Assembly: GCA_016296235.1 (NCBI GenBank)
Contig: JAEDJR010000006.1
Location: 1 to 27,324, forward strand
Source: Oscillospiraceae bacterium
Lineage (GTDB): Bacteria; Bacillota; Clostridia; Oscillospirales; Oscillospiraceae
Length of the DNA: 27,324 bases
Direction of reading: 5' to 3'
Below the pieces are notes generated by a model. That model had not been told where the DNA came from and ran no database searches. It worked only from the letters and a program-made list of their open reading frames with translations. The position numbers were made by a program, and so were the translations under genes. Shown piece by piece: positions 1-7,388 of this stretch (positions are counted from its first letter, which is position 1; each line of letters starts with the position of its first letter).

Positions 1-235
1 GGGTTGTGTGCAGGCAATCGGTGCCTGCCACGACCCCTCAGTCATGCTTCGCATGACAGCTCCCCTTACGCAGGGGAGCCTTGAAACTGCGCAGCACCAA
101 AAAAGCCTCCCCTGAGTAAGGGGAGGTGGCCCGAAGGGCCGGAGGGGTTGTGTGCAGGCAATCGGTGCCTGCCACGACCCCTCAGTCATGCTTCGCATGC
201 CTAGCTCCCCCTTGCGCAGGGGAGCCTTGGTGCGG
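1..235. repeat. Tandem hairpin-rich intergenic repeat, about 1.5 copies
   Basis: Positions 1-55 and 145-199 are identical, an offset of 144 bases, and similarity continues to about 83 and 229 with small changes. Each unit is built of short inverted repeats: one around CAGGCAATCGGTGCCTG, one around CATGCTTCGCATG, one around CTCCCCTTACGCAGGGGAG, and between the units CCTCCCC...GGGGAGG and GGCCCGAAGGGCC. No open frame is convincing. This style of dispersed palindromic repeat is common in gut Clostridia. It lies downstream of the small gene at 274-495. The left end is cut by the window edge, so another copy may lie outside. Confidence 0.8.
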
Positions 236-273
236 TCATCTGTTGTGCTGATTGCGATTTGCGGCAGGCTTTT

Positions 274-495
274 TTACTTCCGGTGATAGGCCTCCAGGCC
301 GCAGATCAGCACCCCCACCAGGAGAATGGCTGCGCCGCACAGGAAGGGCGGCAGAGTGCCGGTGCCGAGGAAGGAGCCCAGCAGGCCGTCGATGCCGTTG
401 TAGTTCCAGGGATGAATCACCGCCCAGGCAAAGCAGAAGGAGGAAAATGCCAGCCCGATGACGGCCAGCAGCATACCGAATAGAAATCTCTTCAC
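274..495 (-). CDS. Small two-helix membrane protein, unknown function
   Basis: A 73-residue frame begins with GTG at 495. A GGGAGG ribosome binding site sits about 9 bases upstream on the - strand, which decides the start. Two hydrophobic segments are visible, about residues 4-27 (FLFGMLLAVIGLAFSSFCF) and 47-68 (LPPFLCGAAILLVGVLICG), joined by a loop with Trp, Asn and Gly residues. The protein ends in a short polar tail EAYHRK. I do not recognise a family. It is monocistronic, diverges from the exporter operon to its right and has the palindromic repeat array on its 3' side. It could be a minor membrane accessory protein. The good ribosome binding site and clean membrane topology favour a real gene, but short length keeps confidence moderate. 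Confidence 0.55.
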   Translation of the reverse strand: MKRFLFGMLLAVIGLAFSSFCFAWAVIHPWNYNGIDGLLGSFLGTGTLPPFLCGAAILLVGVLICGLEAYHRK

Positions 496-588
496 CGTTC
501 AAACCTCCCAAACAAAGTATCCGTTCATTGATTTGTATGCATCGCGCCCCGGAATCAGGACACCGTGCAAGAAAAGTGGATTTCCTCC

Positions 589-617
589 TTGAGGCCGGTG
601 CCATCCCGTGTTATAAT
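589..617 (+). promoter_or_regulatory. Sigma-A promoter of the thrE-polA operon
   Basis: TTGAGG at 589-594 and a perfect TATAAT at 612-617 are separated by 17 bases. Transcription would start near 624, about 35 bases before the first gene, and the message carries GAGGTG at about 650 as the ribosome binding site. No other gene lies between this promoter and the gene at 659. Confidence 0.75.
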
Positions 618-658
618 CAGGTGAATACTCTCGCAAGAGAAAACTACGAGGTGTTGAC

Positions 659-1408
659 ATGGAGTTCAACCATGTTTTATCCTGCGCACTGGACATCGGC
701 GAACAGATGCTGGTGAGCGGTGCGGAGATCTACCGGGTGGAGGACTGCATCCGGCGGATTTGCTATGCCTATGGCGTTGTGGATGTGGATGTATTTACCA
801 TTACCTCCAGCATAGTGCTCACGGTGCAGAAGCCTGACGGAGAGCGCCTGACCCAGACCCGCCGGATCGAAGGATATTCCACCAATCTGGACCGGGTGGA
901 CCGGCTCAATGCGCTTTCCCGGGAAATGTGCCGGGAGCATCTGAGCTATGAGGAATTTTCCAGGAGATTTCAGGACATCATGTCCAGGAAGCCGATTTCC
1001 CACAGAATGCAGGCCGTGGTCTACGGCGTGAGTGCTGCGGCCTTTACCATGCTCTTCGGCGGAACCTGGCAGGACGGCTTCATTGCCCTGTTTATCGGCG
1101 CGGCGGTCAAGGGTGTGGTCTGGCTGGTGGATGCGGTGAACTTCAACCGGGTGCTGTCCAACCTGATCGCGGCCTTTGTCATGAGCGTCCTGGCGCTGCT
1201 GGCAGGACGCTGGGGGCTGGCGCAGAAAGTGGACATGCTGGTGATGGGAAACATCATGCTGGTGATTCCTGGCGCGGCCCTGACCAACTCCCTGCGGGAT
1301 ATGATTAGCGGCGATACCATGGCCGGCCTTCTGCGGTTCAGCGAGGCCTGCATTTTCGCCCTTGCCATTGCGGCGGGCTATCTTTTGGCGGGAGGTGTCG
1401 TAGGATGA
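659..1408 (+). CDS. ThrE-type threonine/serine exporter, N-terminal-half subunit
   Basis: This 249-residue protein matches the ThrE family (DUF1212 half). The soluble N-terminal part, about residues 1-115, carries the family pattern of GEQMLVSGAEIYRVEDCI followed by a region with Ser/Thr-rich strands (VFTITSSIVLTV). The C-terminal part from about residue 120 has five hydrophobic segments. In Corynebacterium ThrE both halves are one protein; Firmicutes often split them, and the partner follows directly at 1405 with an ATGA overlap. The family exports threonine and serine, or related small molecules, from the cytoplasm; substrate here is inferred. The ATG at 659 has GAGGTG upstream and a consensus promoter at 589-617. 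Confidence 0.85.
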   Translation: MEFNHVLSCALDIGEQMLVSGAEIYRVEDCIRRICYAYGVVDVDVFTITSSIVLTVQKPDGERLTQTRRIEGYSTNLDRVDRLNALSREMCREHLSYEEFSRRFQDIMSRKPISHRMQAVVYGVSAAAFTMLFGGTWQDGFIALFIGAAVKGVVWLVDAVNFNRVLSNLIAAFVMSVLALLAGRWGLAQKVDMLVMGNIMLVIPGAALTNSLRDMISGDTMAGLLRFSEACIFALAIAAGYLLAGGVVG

Positions 1409-1881
1409 ATCAAGCGGTGCTGCAGCTGCTCATGAGTCTGATCGGTACCTTCGGCTTTTCCCTGCTTTTTAATGTCCGGGGGAAAAAGCTGCTGCTGGCG
1501 TCCCTGGGCGGCATGGCCTGCTGGGGCCTGTTCCTGCTGCTGGAAAAACCTGTCCCGGGTGAGCCCCTGCGGTTCTTTTTCTGCGCGTCCTTTGTGGCGG
1601 TCTATGCGGAGATCCTGGCCAGAATCCTGAAAACGCCCGCGACCACCTTCCTGATCCCCTGCATGCTTCCGCTGATTCCCGGCAGCGCCCTGTATAATAC
1701 CATGCGCTATGCCCTGAACAAGCAGTGGAGCAAGTGCCTGTCCCAGGCCCTCTACACCCTGAGCCTGAGCCTGTCTCTGGCTCTGGGAATCATTGCGGTT
1801 CTGTCCGTCTTTGGCGTTATGATCCAGATTTTGAACCGGATCTGGTACAAAAAGAACCAAGAAAAGGAGCGCACCCTATGA
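1405..1881 (+). CDS. ThrE-type exporter, C-terminal membrane subunit
   Basis: A 158-residue, almost wholly hydrophobic protein corresponding to the second half of ThrE (DUF3815/ThrE_2 type). About four to five membrane helices can be seen, for example LLMSLIGTFGFSLLF near residue 8 and LSLSLALGIIAVLSVFGVM near 125. The conserved PCMLPLIPGSALY segment near residue 92 resembles the MLVIPGAALTNSL segment of the upstream subunit, consistent with the two halves sharing a fold. Start and stop overlap both neighbours by ATGA, at 1405-1408 and 1878-1881, so translation is probably coupled to the N-terminal subunit and to polA. Function as one transporter with the preceding gene is inferred from family and adjacency. 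Confidence 0.85.
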   Translation: MNQAVLQLLMSLIGTFGFSLLFNVRGKKLLLASLGGMACWGLFLLLEKPVPGEPLRFFFCASFVAVYAEILARILKTPATTFLIPCMLPLIPGSALYNTMRYALNKQWSKCLSQALYTLSLSLSLALGIIAVLSVFGVMIQILNRIWYKKNQEKERTL

Positions 1882-4394
1882 AACTGATGATACTGGACGG
1901 AAACAGCATTATCAACCGCGCCTTTTATGGCGTCCGCCCTCTGACCACCCGGGACGGACTGTTTACCAACGGCATTTTCGGATTTTTGAATATTCTGTAT
2001 AGGCTGGAGCAGGAGGAGCGGCCCGACGCCCTGTGTGTGGCCTTCGACCTCCACGGCCCCACCTTCCGCCATCTGCAGTATGACGGCTATAAGGCCACCC
2101 GCCACGGCATGCCCGAGGAGCTGGCCATGCAGATGCCGGTGATGAAACAGGTGCTGGCAGCCATGAATATTCCCATCTATGAATGCCAGGGCTGGGAAGC
2201 CGATGATGTCATCGGCACCGTGGGGAAGATCTGCTGCGGCCGGGGCTGGCAGTGCGTCGTGGTCACCGGCGACCGGGACAGCCTGCAGCTGGTCAACGAC
2301 TGCGTCACCGTGAAGCTGGTGACCACCAAGGCCGGTCAGACGCTGACCACCCGCTATACGCCGGAGAAGTTTCGGGAGGACTACGGCTTTGAGCCGCTGC
2401 GGCTCATCGATCTGAAGGCCCTCATGGGCGACAGCTCTGACAATATCCCCGGCGTGGCCGGAATCGGCCCCAAAACCGCCACGGATCTGCTGCTGAAATT
2501 CGGCACCCTGGACGGCGTGTTTGAGAATCTGAGCGACCCATCCATCAAGGAGGGCGTGCGGAAAAAGCTGGCGGCAGGGGAGGAAAGCGCCCGGCTGTCC
2601 TATGACCTGGCCACCATCCGCTGTGAGGCGCCCATTGACTTCCGGCCGGAGGACGCCCTGCGCAGGGAGATTGACAAGCCGGCCCTGCGGGAGCTGTTCA
2701 CCCGTCTGGAATTTGTGCGCCTGATGGACCGCTACCGGCTGCGGGAGCCGGATCCGATTCCCACCGTGCCGGTGGAAACCGCGGCGGTCTGTGAAGATTT
2801 GCCTTCCCTGCAGGAGCCCTGCGCGCTGGTGTTCTCCACGGACGGCGAGAAAGTCGCCGCTGCCTGGGCGGGCGGGGTCTGTGTGACCGAGGCCAACGCG
2901 GTGCGGGGGCTGTGTGAAAGCGACGGCCCCAAAATCTGCGCCGACTGGAAGCAGCTGCGCAGCCGGCTTCTGGACCGGGGCTGGCAGTGCGGGAATTTTG
3001 ATTTTGACGTGTCCCTGGCGGCCTATGTGCTGGATCCCTCCCAGTCGGACTATTCCCTGGGCAAACTGGCGGCGGTCTATCTGGGCCAGACCCTTCCTGC
3101 GGACGATCTGGCCGCGCAGGCTTCCGCAGCCTGGCAGCTGAAGCCCGTTTTACAGGAAAAATTGAACGAGCAGGGCATGGAACGGCTCTATGAGGAGATT
3201 GAATTCCCACTGTGCGCCGTCCTGTCGGAGATGGAGCGCACCGGCGTCACGGTGGACCGGGAGGCCCTTTCCGAGTTCGGCGCCCGGCTGAACAGCCAGA
3301 TTGAACAGGTGCAGAACACAGTCTATGCCCTGGCCGGAGAGGAATTCAACATCAACTCCACCAAAAAGCTGGGGGAGATTCTGTTTGAAAAGCTGGGTCT
3401 GCCGCCGGTGAAAAAGACCAAGACCGGCTATTCCACCAACGCCGACGTGCTGGAAAAGCTGCGGCCCAAGCATCCCATCATCGACGCCATTCTGGAATAC
3501 CGGATGCTGACCAAGCTGTCCTCCACCTATGCCGACGGTCTCCTGAAGGTCATCGCCAAAGACGGCCGGATTCACACCACCTTCCAGAACATGGTCACGG
3601 CCACGGGCCGTCTGTCCTCCACGGAGCCGAATCTGCAGAATATCCCCGTGCGCCGGGAGCTGGGCAGCGAAATCCGCAAAATGTTCGTGGCCGGGGAGGG
3701 CTGCGTCCTGGTGGACGCGGACTACAGTCAGATCGAGCTGCGGGTGCTGGCCCATATCGCCGACGACGCCAATATGCAGGCGGCCTTCCTGTCCGGGGAG
3801 GACATCCACGCCGTGACGGCCTCCCAGGTGTTCCATGTGCCCCTGGAGGAGGTGACGCCGGAGATGCGCCGCAATGCCAAGGCGGTCAACTTCGGCATCG
3901 TCTACGGGATCTCCGCCTGGTCTCTGAGTCAGGATATCGGCGTGTTCCCGGAGGAGGCCAAGGCCTATATGGACGCCTATCTGGAAAACTACGCCGGCGT
4001 CCGGGCCTATATGAAGAACATTGTGGAGCAGGCCCGGGAGCAGGGCTATGTGACCACCCTCTATGGCCGCCGGCGGTATCTGCCGGAGCTGAAAAGCAGC
4101 AACTACAACCTGCGCTCCTTCGGAGAGCGGGTGGCCCTCAACACGCCCATCCAGGGCACGGCGGCGGATATCATCAAGCTGGCCATGATCCGGGTGGACG
4201 CGGCCCTGAAGCAGGCAGGCCTGCGGGCAAAGCTGATTTTGCAGGTTCATGACGAGCTGATTGTGGAGTGCCCCCGGGAGGAAGCCGCCCGGGCGGCGGA
4301 AATCCTGGAGCGGGAAATGCAGCAGGTGGCCCAGCTGAAGGTGCCGCTGCTGGTGGAGGCAAAGCAGGGGGCCAGCTGGTATGACGCAAAATAA
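1878..4394 (+). CDS. polA: DNA polymerase I
   Basis: An 838-residue Family A DNA polymerase for repair and Okazaki-fragment processing. The 5'-3' flap nuclease domain spans about residues 1-255 (LDGNSIINRAFYG, VTGDRDSLQL, MGDSSDNIPGVAGIGPKTA). The middle 3'-5' exonuclease-like domain, about 290-460, lacks the acidic DxE motif (reads LVFSTDGE), so proofreading is probably absent, as in Bacillus and Taq enzymes. The polymerase domain carries motif A DADYSQIELRVLAH near 612, motif B RRNAKAVNFGIVYG near 662 and motif C QVHDELIVE near 788. The frame is open further upstream to 1725, but the ATG at 1878, overlapping the previous stop as ATGA and followed by the usual MKLMILDGNS start, is chosen. 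It overlaps rimI by 14 bases. Confidence 0.97.
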   Translation: MKLMILDGNSIINRAFYGVRPLTTRDGLFTNGIFGFLNILYRLEQEERPDALCVAFDLHGPTFRHLQYDGYKATRHGMPEELAMQMPVMKQVLAAMNIPIYECQGWEADDVIGTVGKICCGRGWQCVVVTGDRDSLQLVNDCVTVKLVTTKAGQTLTTRYTPEKFREDYGFEPLRLIDLKALMGDSSDNIPGVAGIGPKTATDLLLKFGTLDGVFENLSDPSIKEGVRKKLAAGEESARLSYDLATIRCEAPIDFRPEDALRREIDKPALRELFTRLEFVRLMDRYRLREPDPIPTVPVETAAVCEDLPSLQEPCALVFSTDGEKVAAAWAGGVCVTEANAVRGLCESDGPKICADWKQLRSRLLDRGWQCGNFDFDVSLAAYVLDPSQSDYSLGKLAAVYLGQTLPADDLAAQASAAWQLKPVLQEKLNEQGMERLYEEIEFPLCAVLSEMERTGVTVDREALSEFGARLNSQIEQVQNTVYALAGEEFNINSTKKLGEILFEKLGLPPVKKTKTGYSTNADVLEKLRPKHPIIDAILEYRMLTKLSSTYADGLLKVIAKDGRIHTTFQNMVTATGRLSSTEPNLQNIPVRRELGSEIRKMFVAGEGCVLVDADYSQIELRVLAHIADDANMQAAFLSGEDIHAVTASQVFHVPLEEVTPEMRRNAKAVNFGIVYGISAWSLSQDIGVFPEEAKAYMDAYLENYAGVRAYMKNIVEQAREQGYVTTLYGRRRYLPELKSSNYNLRSFGERVALNTPIQGTAADIIKLAMIRVDAALKQAGLRAKLILQVHDELIVECPREEAARAAEILEREMQQVAQLKVPLLVEAKQGASWYDAK

Positions 4395-4836
4395 CTTCGC
4401 GGTGGTTCCCATGACCGAGGCCCATGTGGCCCAGGTGGCCGCCCTGGAGCAGGTCTGCTTCTCCGACCCCTGGAGTGAGAACAGCGTCCGCAGCGAATTG
4501 GAGAATCCCCTGAGCACCTGGCTGATCGCCCTGGAGGGGGAGACGGTGCTTGGGTACGTGGGCAGTCAGACGGTGCTGGACGAGGCGGACATCATGAATG
4601 TGGCCGTAGCCCCGGATCACCGCAGGCAGGGCATTGCCAGACTGCTGCTGGAACGCCTGGAGGAAGCACTGCGAGCCCGGAACGTCCACAGCCTGACCCT
4701 GGAGGTTCGCGCCTCCAACGAGCCTGCAAAGGCTCTGTATGCGTCTCTGGGCTATGTCCGGGTGGGACGGCGGCCCAACTATTACTTCAAACCCAGGGAG
4801 GATGCCCTGATACTCAGAAAGGAATGGGAGCTATGA
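4381..4836 (+). CDS. rimI: Ribosomal protein S18 alanine N-acetyltransferase (GNAT)
   Basis: A 151-residue single-domain GNAT acetyltransferase. The acetyl-CoA binding motif A is visible as VAVAPDHRRQGIARLLLERL near residues 70-90, and the C-terminal half has LEVRASNEPAKALYASLGYVRVGRRPNYY, the pattern typical of RimI. RimI acetylates the N-terminal alanine of ribosomal protein S18, with acetyl-CoA as donor. The gene starts inside the end of polA and its stop overlaps the tsaD start as ATGA. A rimI-tsaD pairing is widespread in bacteria and supports the assignment over a generic GNAT; the real substrate cannot be proven from sequence. Confidence 0.9.
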   Translation: MTQNNFAVVPMTEAHVAQVAALEQVCFSDPWSENSVRSELENPLSTWLIALEGETVLGYVGSQTVLDEADIMNVAVAPDHRRQGIARLLLERLEEALRARNVHSLTLEVRASNEPAKALYASLGYVRVGRRPNYYFKPREDALILRKEWEL

Positions 4837-5849
4837 AAATTCTGGCGGTGGAATCCTCCTGCGACGAAACAGCCGTAGCCATTGTGGAGGACGGACGCCG
4901 GGTGCTGACGGACTGCATCGCGTCTCAGGTGGAGCTGCACAAGCTCTATGGCGGTGTGGTGCCGGAAATCGCCTCCCGGAAGCATATCGAGGCCATCTAC
5001 GGCCTGGCGGATCAGGCTCTGAAGACTGCCGGCCTGTGCCGCAGCGATCTGGACGCCGTGGCAGTGACCTATGCGCCCGGCCTCATCGGGGCGGTGCTGG
5101 TGGGGGTCAACTTCGCCAAGGCGGCGGCCCTGGCCCTGGACGTGCCCCTGATCCCGGTGCACCACATCCGGGGACATATTGCGGCAAACTATCTGGCCTG
5201 TCCCGATTTGGAGCCGCCCTTTTTGTGTCTGGTGGTCTCCGGCGGTCACAGCCTGATTGTGGATGTGGAGGATTATACCGTGTTCCACATTCTTGGCTCC
5301 ACCCGGGATGACGCGGCGGGGGAGTGCTTTGACAAGGTGGCCCGTGTGCTGGGTATGCCCTACCCCGGCGGCGCAGCGCTGGACCGGATGGCCCAATCCG
5401 GAGATGAGAACAAGTATCCCATGCCCCACACGAAGCTCAGCGGCAATCCTCTGGATATGTCCTTCTCCGGCCTGAAAACGGCGGCTTTGAATCTGATTCA
5501 CAATACCCAACAAAAAGGGGAGGCGCTGGATATCCCGTCTCTCTGCGCCAGCTTTTCTCTGGCGGTCAGCGAGATGCTGGTGCCCCGGACCATGGAGGCT
5601 CTGCGGCAGACCGGCCGGACCAAGCTGGCCATCGCCGGAGGCGTGGCGGCCAATTCCCGAATCCGGGCAGATTTCCAGCGGGAGACGGCAAAGCTGGGGG
5701 TGTCCCTGCACATGCCGCCTCTGAAGCTCTGCGGCGACAACGGCGCCATGATCGGCGCACAGGCCTACTACGAATACCTGGCCGGTGTCCGGGCGGGACA
5801 GGATCTGAACGCTTACGCCACCATGCCCATCGACCGGTCATTCTTCTGA
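4833..5849 (+). CDS. tsaD: tRNA t6A37 threonylcarbamoyltransferase subunit TsaD
   Basis: A 338-residue Kae1/TsaD protein that transfers threonylcarbamoyl from threonylcarbamoyl-AMP to A37 of ANN-decoding tRNAs, together with TsaB and TsaE. The N-terminus MKILAVESSCDETAVAIVED is diagnostic. The metal-binding HxxxH motif is H111 and H115 in VHHIRGHIAANY, and the nucleotide-binding signature VVSGGHS and GGVAANSRIR follow. A second ATG at 4824 exists, but 4833 gives the canonical N-terminus, an ATGA overlap with rimI and a better-placed GGGAG. Length is normal. Its partners tsaE and tsaB are just downstream but separated by a 400-base non-coding gap with its own promoter candidate. Confidence 0.96.
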   Translation: MKILAVESSCDETAVAIVEDGRRVLTDCIASQVELHKLYGGVVPEIASRKHIEAIYGLADQALKTAGLCRSDLDAVAVTYAPGLIGAVLVGVNFAKAAALALDVPLIPVHHIRGHIAANYLACPDLEPPFLCLVVSGGHSLIVDVEDYTVFHILGSTRDDAAGECFDKVARVLGMPYPGGAALDRMAQSGDENKYPMPHTKLSGNPLDMSFSGLKTAALNLIHNTQQKGEALDIPSLCASFSLAVSEMLVPRTMEALRQTGRTKLAIAGGVAANSRIRADFQRETAKLGVSLHMPPLKLCGDNGAMIGAQAYYEYLAGVRAGQDLNAYATMPIDRSFF

Positions 5850-5855
5850 TGCAGG

Positions 5856-5875
5856 ATGCAGGATGCATCCTGCAT
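5856..5875. repeat. 20-base perfect palindrome just after tsaD
   Basis: ATGCAGGATGCATCCTGCAT is its own reverse complement and begins 7 bases after the tsaD stop. It overlaps a short direct repeat (GATGCAG at 5849-5855 and again at 5856-5861 in part). It can form a hairpin but lacks a clean T-run, so it may be a weak terminator, a protein-binding site, or a small expandable repeat. Confidence 0.6.
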
Positions 5876-5898
5876 TTGCAATTTTAGCCCCATCCTCC

Positions 5899-6050
5899 TG
5901 TGAAAAACTTGTAGAAAACAATGTTATGTAAACATATTTTGAATCTGCCGTACAAAAGAACTCCAATCCGGGATTTGGCAAAATATGGGAATAACAAGGA
6001 AACGGTCTGGGGATAAAGAATGAAAGACCTGTGGATAACACTGTGGATAG
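5899..6050. promoter_or_regulatory. Cluster of DnaA-box-like sites in a non-coding gap
   Basis: The gap 5850-6259 is AT-richer than its surroundings and has no gene. TGTGGATAA at 6030-6038 is the exact complement of the DnaA box TTATCCACA. TGTGGATAG at 6042-6050 differs from a box by one base, and TGTGAAAAA at 5899-5907 fits the relaxed consensus TTWTNCACA on the - strand. All three point the same way; the first two are 12 bases apart. The gap also holds an inverted repeat CGGTTCGTGAACCG at 6157-6170. DnaA binding is inferred from motif only, and the neighbours (polA operon, t6A genes) are not origin genes. Confidence 0.45.
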
Positions 6051-6179
6051 TGTGAACAACTTCTGCATGGACGGCTTGCAGACGAAATTATGGTCAACCC
6101 ATCATTATGGCGGAAATGGGTAAAATAGTTTTGAATTTCCGAAAACGGCAAAAAAGCGGTTCGTGAACCGGAGCAGTAT

Positions 6180-6208
6180 TTGCAAAACGGGGTATTTTGT
6201 GGTAGGAT
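6180..6208 (+). promoter_or_regulatory. Candidate promoter of tsaE-tsaB-upp
   Basis: TTGCAA at 6180-6185 and TAGGAT at 6203-6208 are spaced by exactly 17 bases. Each hexamer matches 4 of 6 consensus positions. The predicted start is near 6215, about 45 bases before tsaE. Confidence 0.45.
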
Positions 6209-6222
6209 AGCAGAAGAATTTT

Positions 6223-6240
6223 TCCGCCGGAACCGGCGGA
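6223..6240 (+). promoter_or_regulatory. Hairpin in the tsaE 5' leader
   Basis: TCCGCCGG and CCGGCGGA at 6223-6230 and 6233-6240 form a perfect GC-rich stem with only two unpaired bases (effectively 7 pairs with a 4-base loop). It sits 10 bases upstream of the GAGG ribosome binding site. There is no T-run, so it is not a simple terminator. It could stabilise the message or limit translation. Confidence 0.5.
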
Positions 6241-6259
6241 GCGGGAAATGAGGAATAAC

Positions 6260-6697
6260 ATGCGGTATTTGACCCACGGGCCGGAGGAGACGGAGGCGTT
6301 GGGCCAGCGGCTGGCAGCCACCCTGCGGCCCGGCGATGTCATCGCGTTTTATGGAGATCTGGGCGCCGGAAAGACGGCCTTCACCCGCGGCCTGGCCAGA
6401 GGTCTGGAGGTTTCCGAACCGGTCACCAGCCCCACCTATACCATTGTCAATGAGTATCTTTCCGGGCGGATGCCTCTGTTCCACTTCGACATGTACCGTC
6501 TGGGTTCTTCCGACGAGCTGTTCGACATCGGCTGGGAGGACTATCTGGCCCGGGGCGGGGTGTGCGCCGTGGAGTGGAGCGAGAACGTCTCCGACGCCCT
6601 GGAGGACGCCATCACGGTCTGCATTCGCCGCCTGGATGACCGGGAGCGGGAAATTACCATAGAGGGAGGAAGCGCCCATGCGGATCTTAGCCTTTGA
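6260..6697 (+). CDS. tsaE: tRNA t6A37 biosynthesis ATPase TsaE
   Basis: A 145-residue P-loop ATPase (YjeE family) that works with TsaB and TsaD to regenerate the t6A transferase complex. The Walker A motif GDLGAGKT is at residues 32-39, followed by the family motif SPTYTIVNEY, the FHFDMYRL segment and VEWSENV near the C-terminus. Two in-frame ATGs are possible, 6248 and 6260. The second is chosen because GAGG at 6250-6253 lies 6 bases before it, whereas 6248 has no good site. The 3' end overlaps tsaB by 20 bases, implying translational coupling. Confidence 0.94.
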   Translation: MRYLTHGPEETEALGQRLAATLRPGDVIAFYGDLGAGKTAFTRGLARGLEVSEPVTSPTYTIVNEYLSGRMPLFHFDMYRLGSSDELFDIGWEDYLARGGVCAVEWSENVSDALEDAITVCIRRLDDREREITIEGGSAHADLSL

Positions 6698-7382
6698 AAC
6701 CTCGGCCAAGGCTGCCGGTGTGGCTCTGCTGCAGGACGGCTGCCTGCTGGGGGAGTACCTGCAGAACAGCGGCCAGACCCACAGCCGCACGGTCATGGAG
6801 ATGGCCCGGAATTTGTTGCATAACTGCGATCTGACGCCCCGGGATGTGGACGCGGTTGCCTGCGCGGCAGGCCCCGGCAGCTTCACCGGTGTGCGGATCG
6901 GTCTGGCGGCCGCCAAGGGCTTCGCCTGGGGCCGGGAAATTCCCCTGGTGGGTGTGTCTACACTGGAAGCCATGGTCATGGGCGCAGCTATGGCAGACGG
7001 CGTCTACTGCGCCGCCATGGACGCCCGGAGAAATCAGGTTTATACAGCTTTGTTCGAGCGGAGACAGGGCAGCTTGATCCGCCTGACGCCGGACGGCGCC
7101 CTGTCCCTGGAGGAGCTGGCCGCGCAGCTGAAACCCATCGAATCCGCGAAATTTTTGGTTGGAGATGGGGCATTTTTGTGCTATAATACTCTGGGTTCGT
7201 CTGGCGGACAGCTGGTTCTTCTGCCGGAGCATCTGCGGATGCAGCGGGCTGCGGGGGTTGCCCTGCTGGCCTGGGAACAGCTCCGGACCGGAAAGACTTC
7301 TCCCGCAGGAGATGTGAATCCCAACTACCTGCGTTTGAGCCAGGCAGAGCGAGAGCGATTGAAAAAAATAAAGATGGAGTGA
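6678..7382 (+). CDS. tsaB: tRNA t6A37 biosynthesis scaffold TsaB
   Basis: A 234-residue ASKHA-fold protein that heterodimerises with TsaD and binds TsaE for t6A37 formation. The N-terminus MRILAFETSAKAAGVALLQDG and the GPGSFTGVRIGLAAAKGFAWG block near residues 70-90 are diagnostic. It lacks the TsaD HxxxH metal site, as expected for TsaB. AGGGAGGAAG lies upstream of the ATG. The C-terminal third has an internal promoter candidate for upp. The next gene starts 6 bases after the stop. Confidence 0.95.
   Translation: MRILAFETSAKAAGVALLQDGCLLGEYLQNSGQTHSRTVMEMARNLLHNCDLTPRDVDAVACAAGPGSFTGVRIGLAAAKGFAWGREIPLVGVSTLEAMVMGAAMADGVYCAAMDARRNQVYTALFERRQGSLIRLTPDGALSLEELAAQLKPIESAKFLVGDGAFLCYNTLGSSGGQLVLLPEHLRMQRAAGVALLAWEQLRTGKTSPAGDVNPNYLRLSQAERERLKKIKME
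7159..7187 (+). promoter_or_regulatory. Possible internal promoter for upp
   Basis: Inside tsaB, TTGGAG at 7159-7164 is followed after 17 bases by a perfect TATAAT at 7182-7187, with a TG three bases before it (extended -10). The local sequence is visibly AT-richer than the rest of tsaB. It would give upp expression independent of the t6A genes. Confidence 0.4.
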
Positions 7383-7388
7383 AGTTTT

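Noticed and set aside
1..235. CRISPR array
   Set aside because: Only two long units are present, they are near-identical along most of their length with no short repeat/unique spacer alternation, and no cas genes are near.
1725..1877. Longer polA with 51 extra codons
   Set aside because: The extra part overlaps the exporter gene out of frame; the ATGA-coupled start gives the standard PolA N-terminus.
6150..6172. Possible - strand terminator (CGGTTCACGAACCG with T-run)
   Set aside because: The stem has only 6 pairs and no - strand gene ends here; left as an inverted repeat of unknown use.
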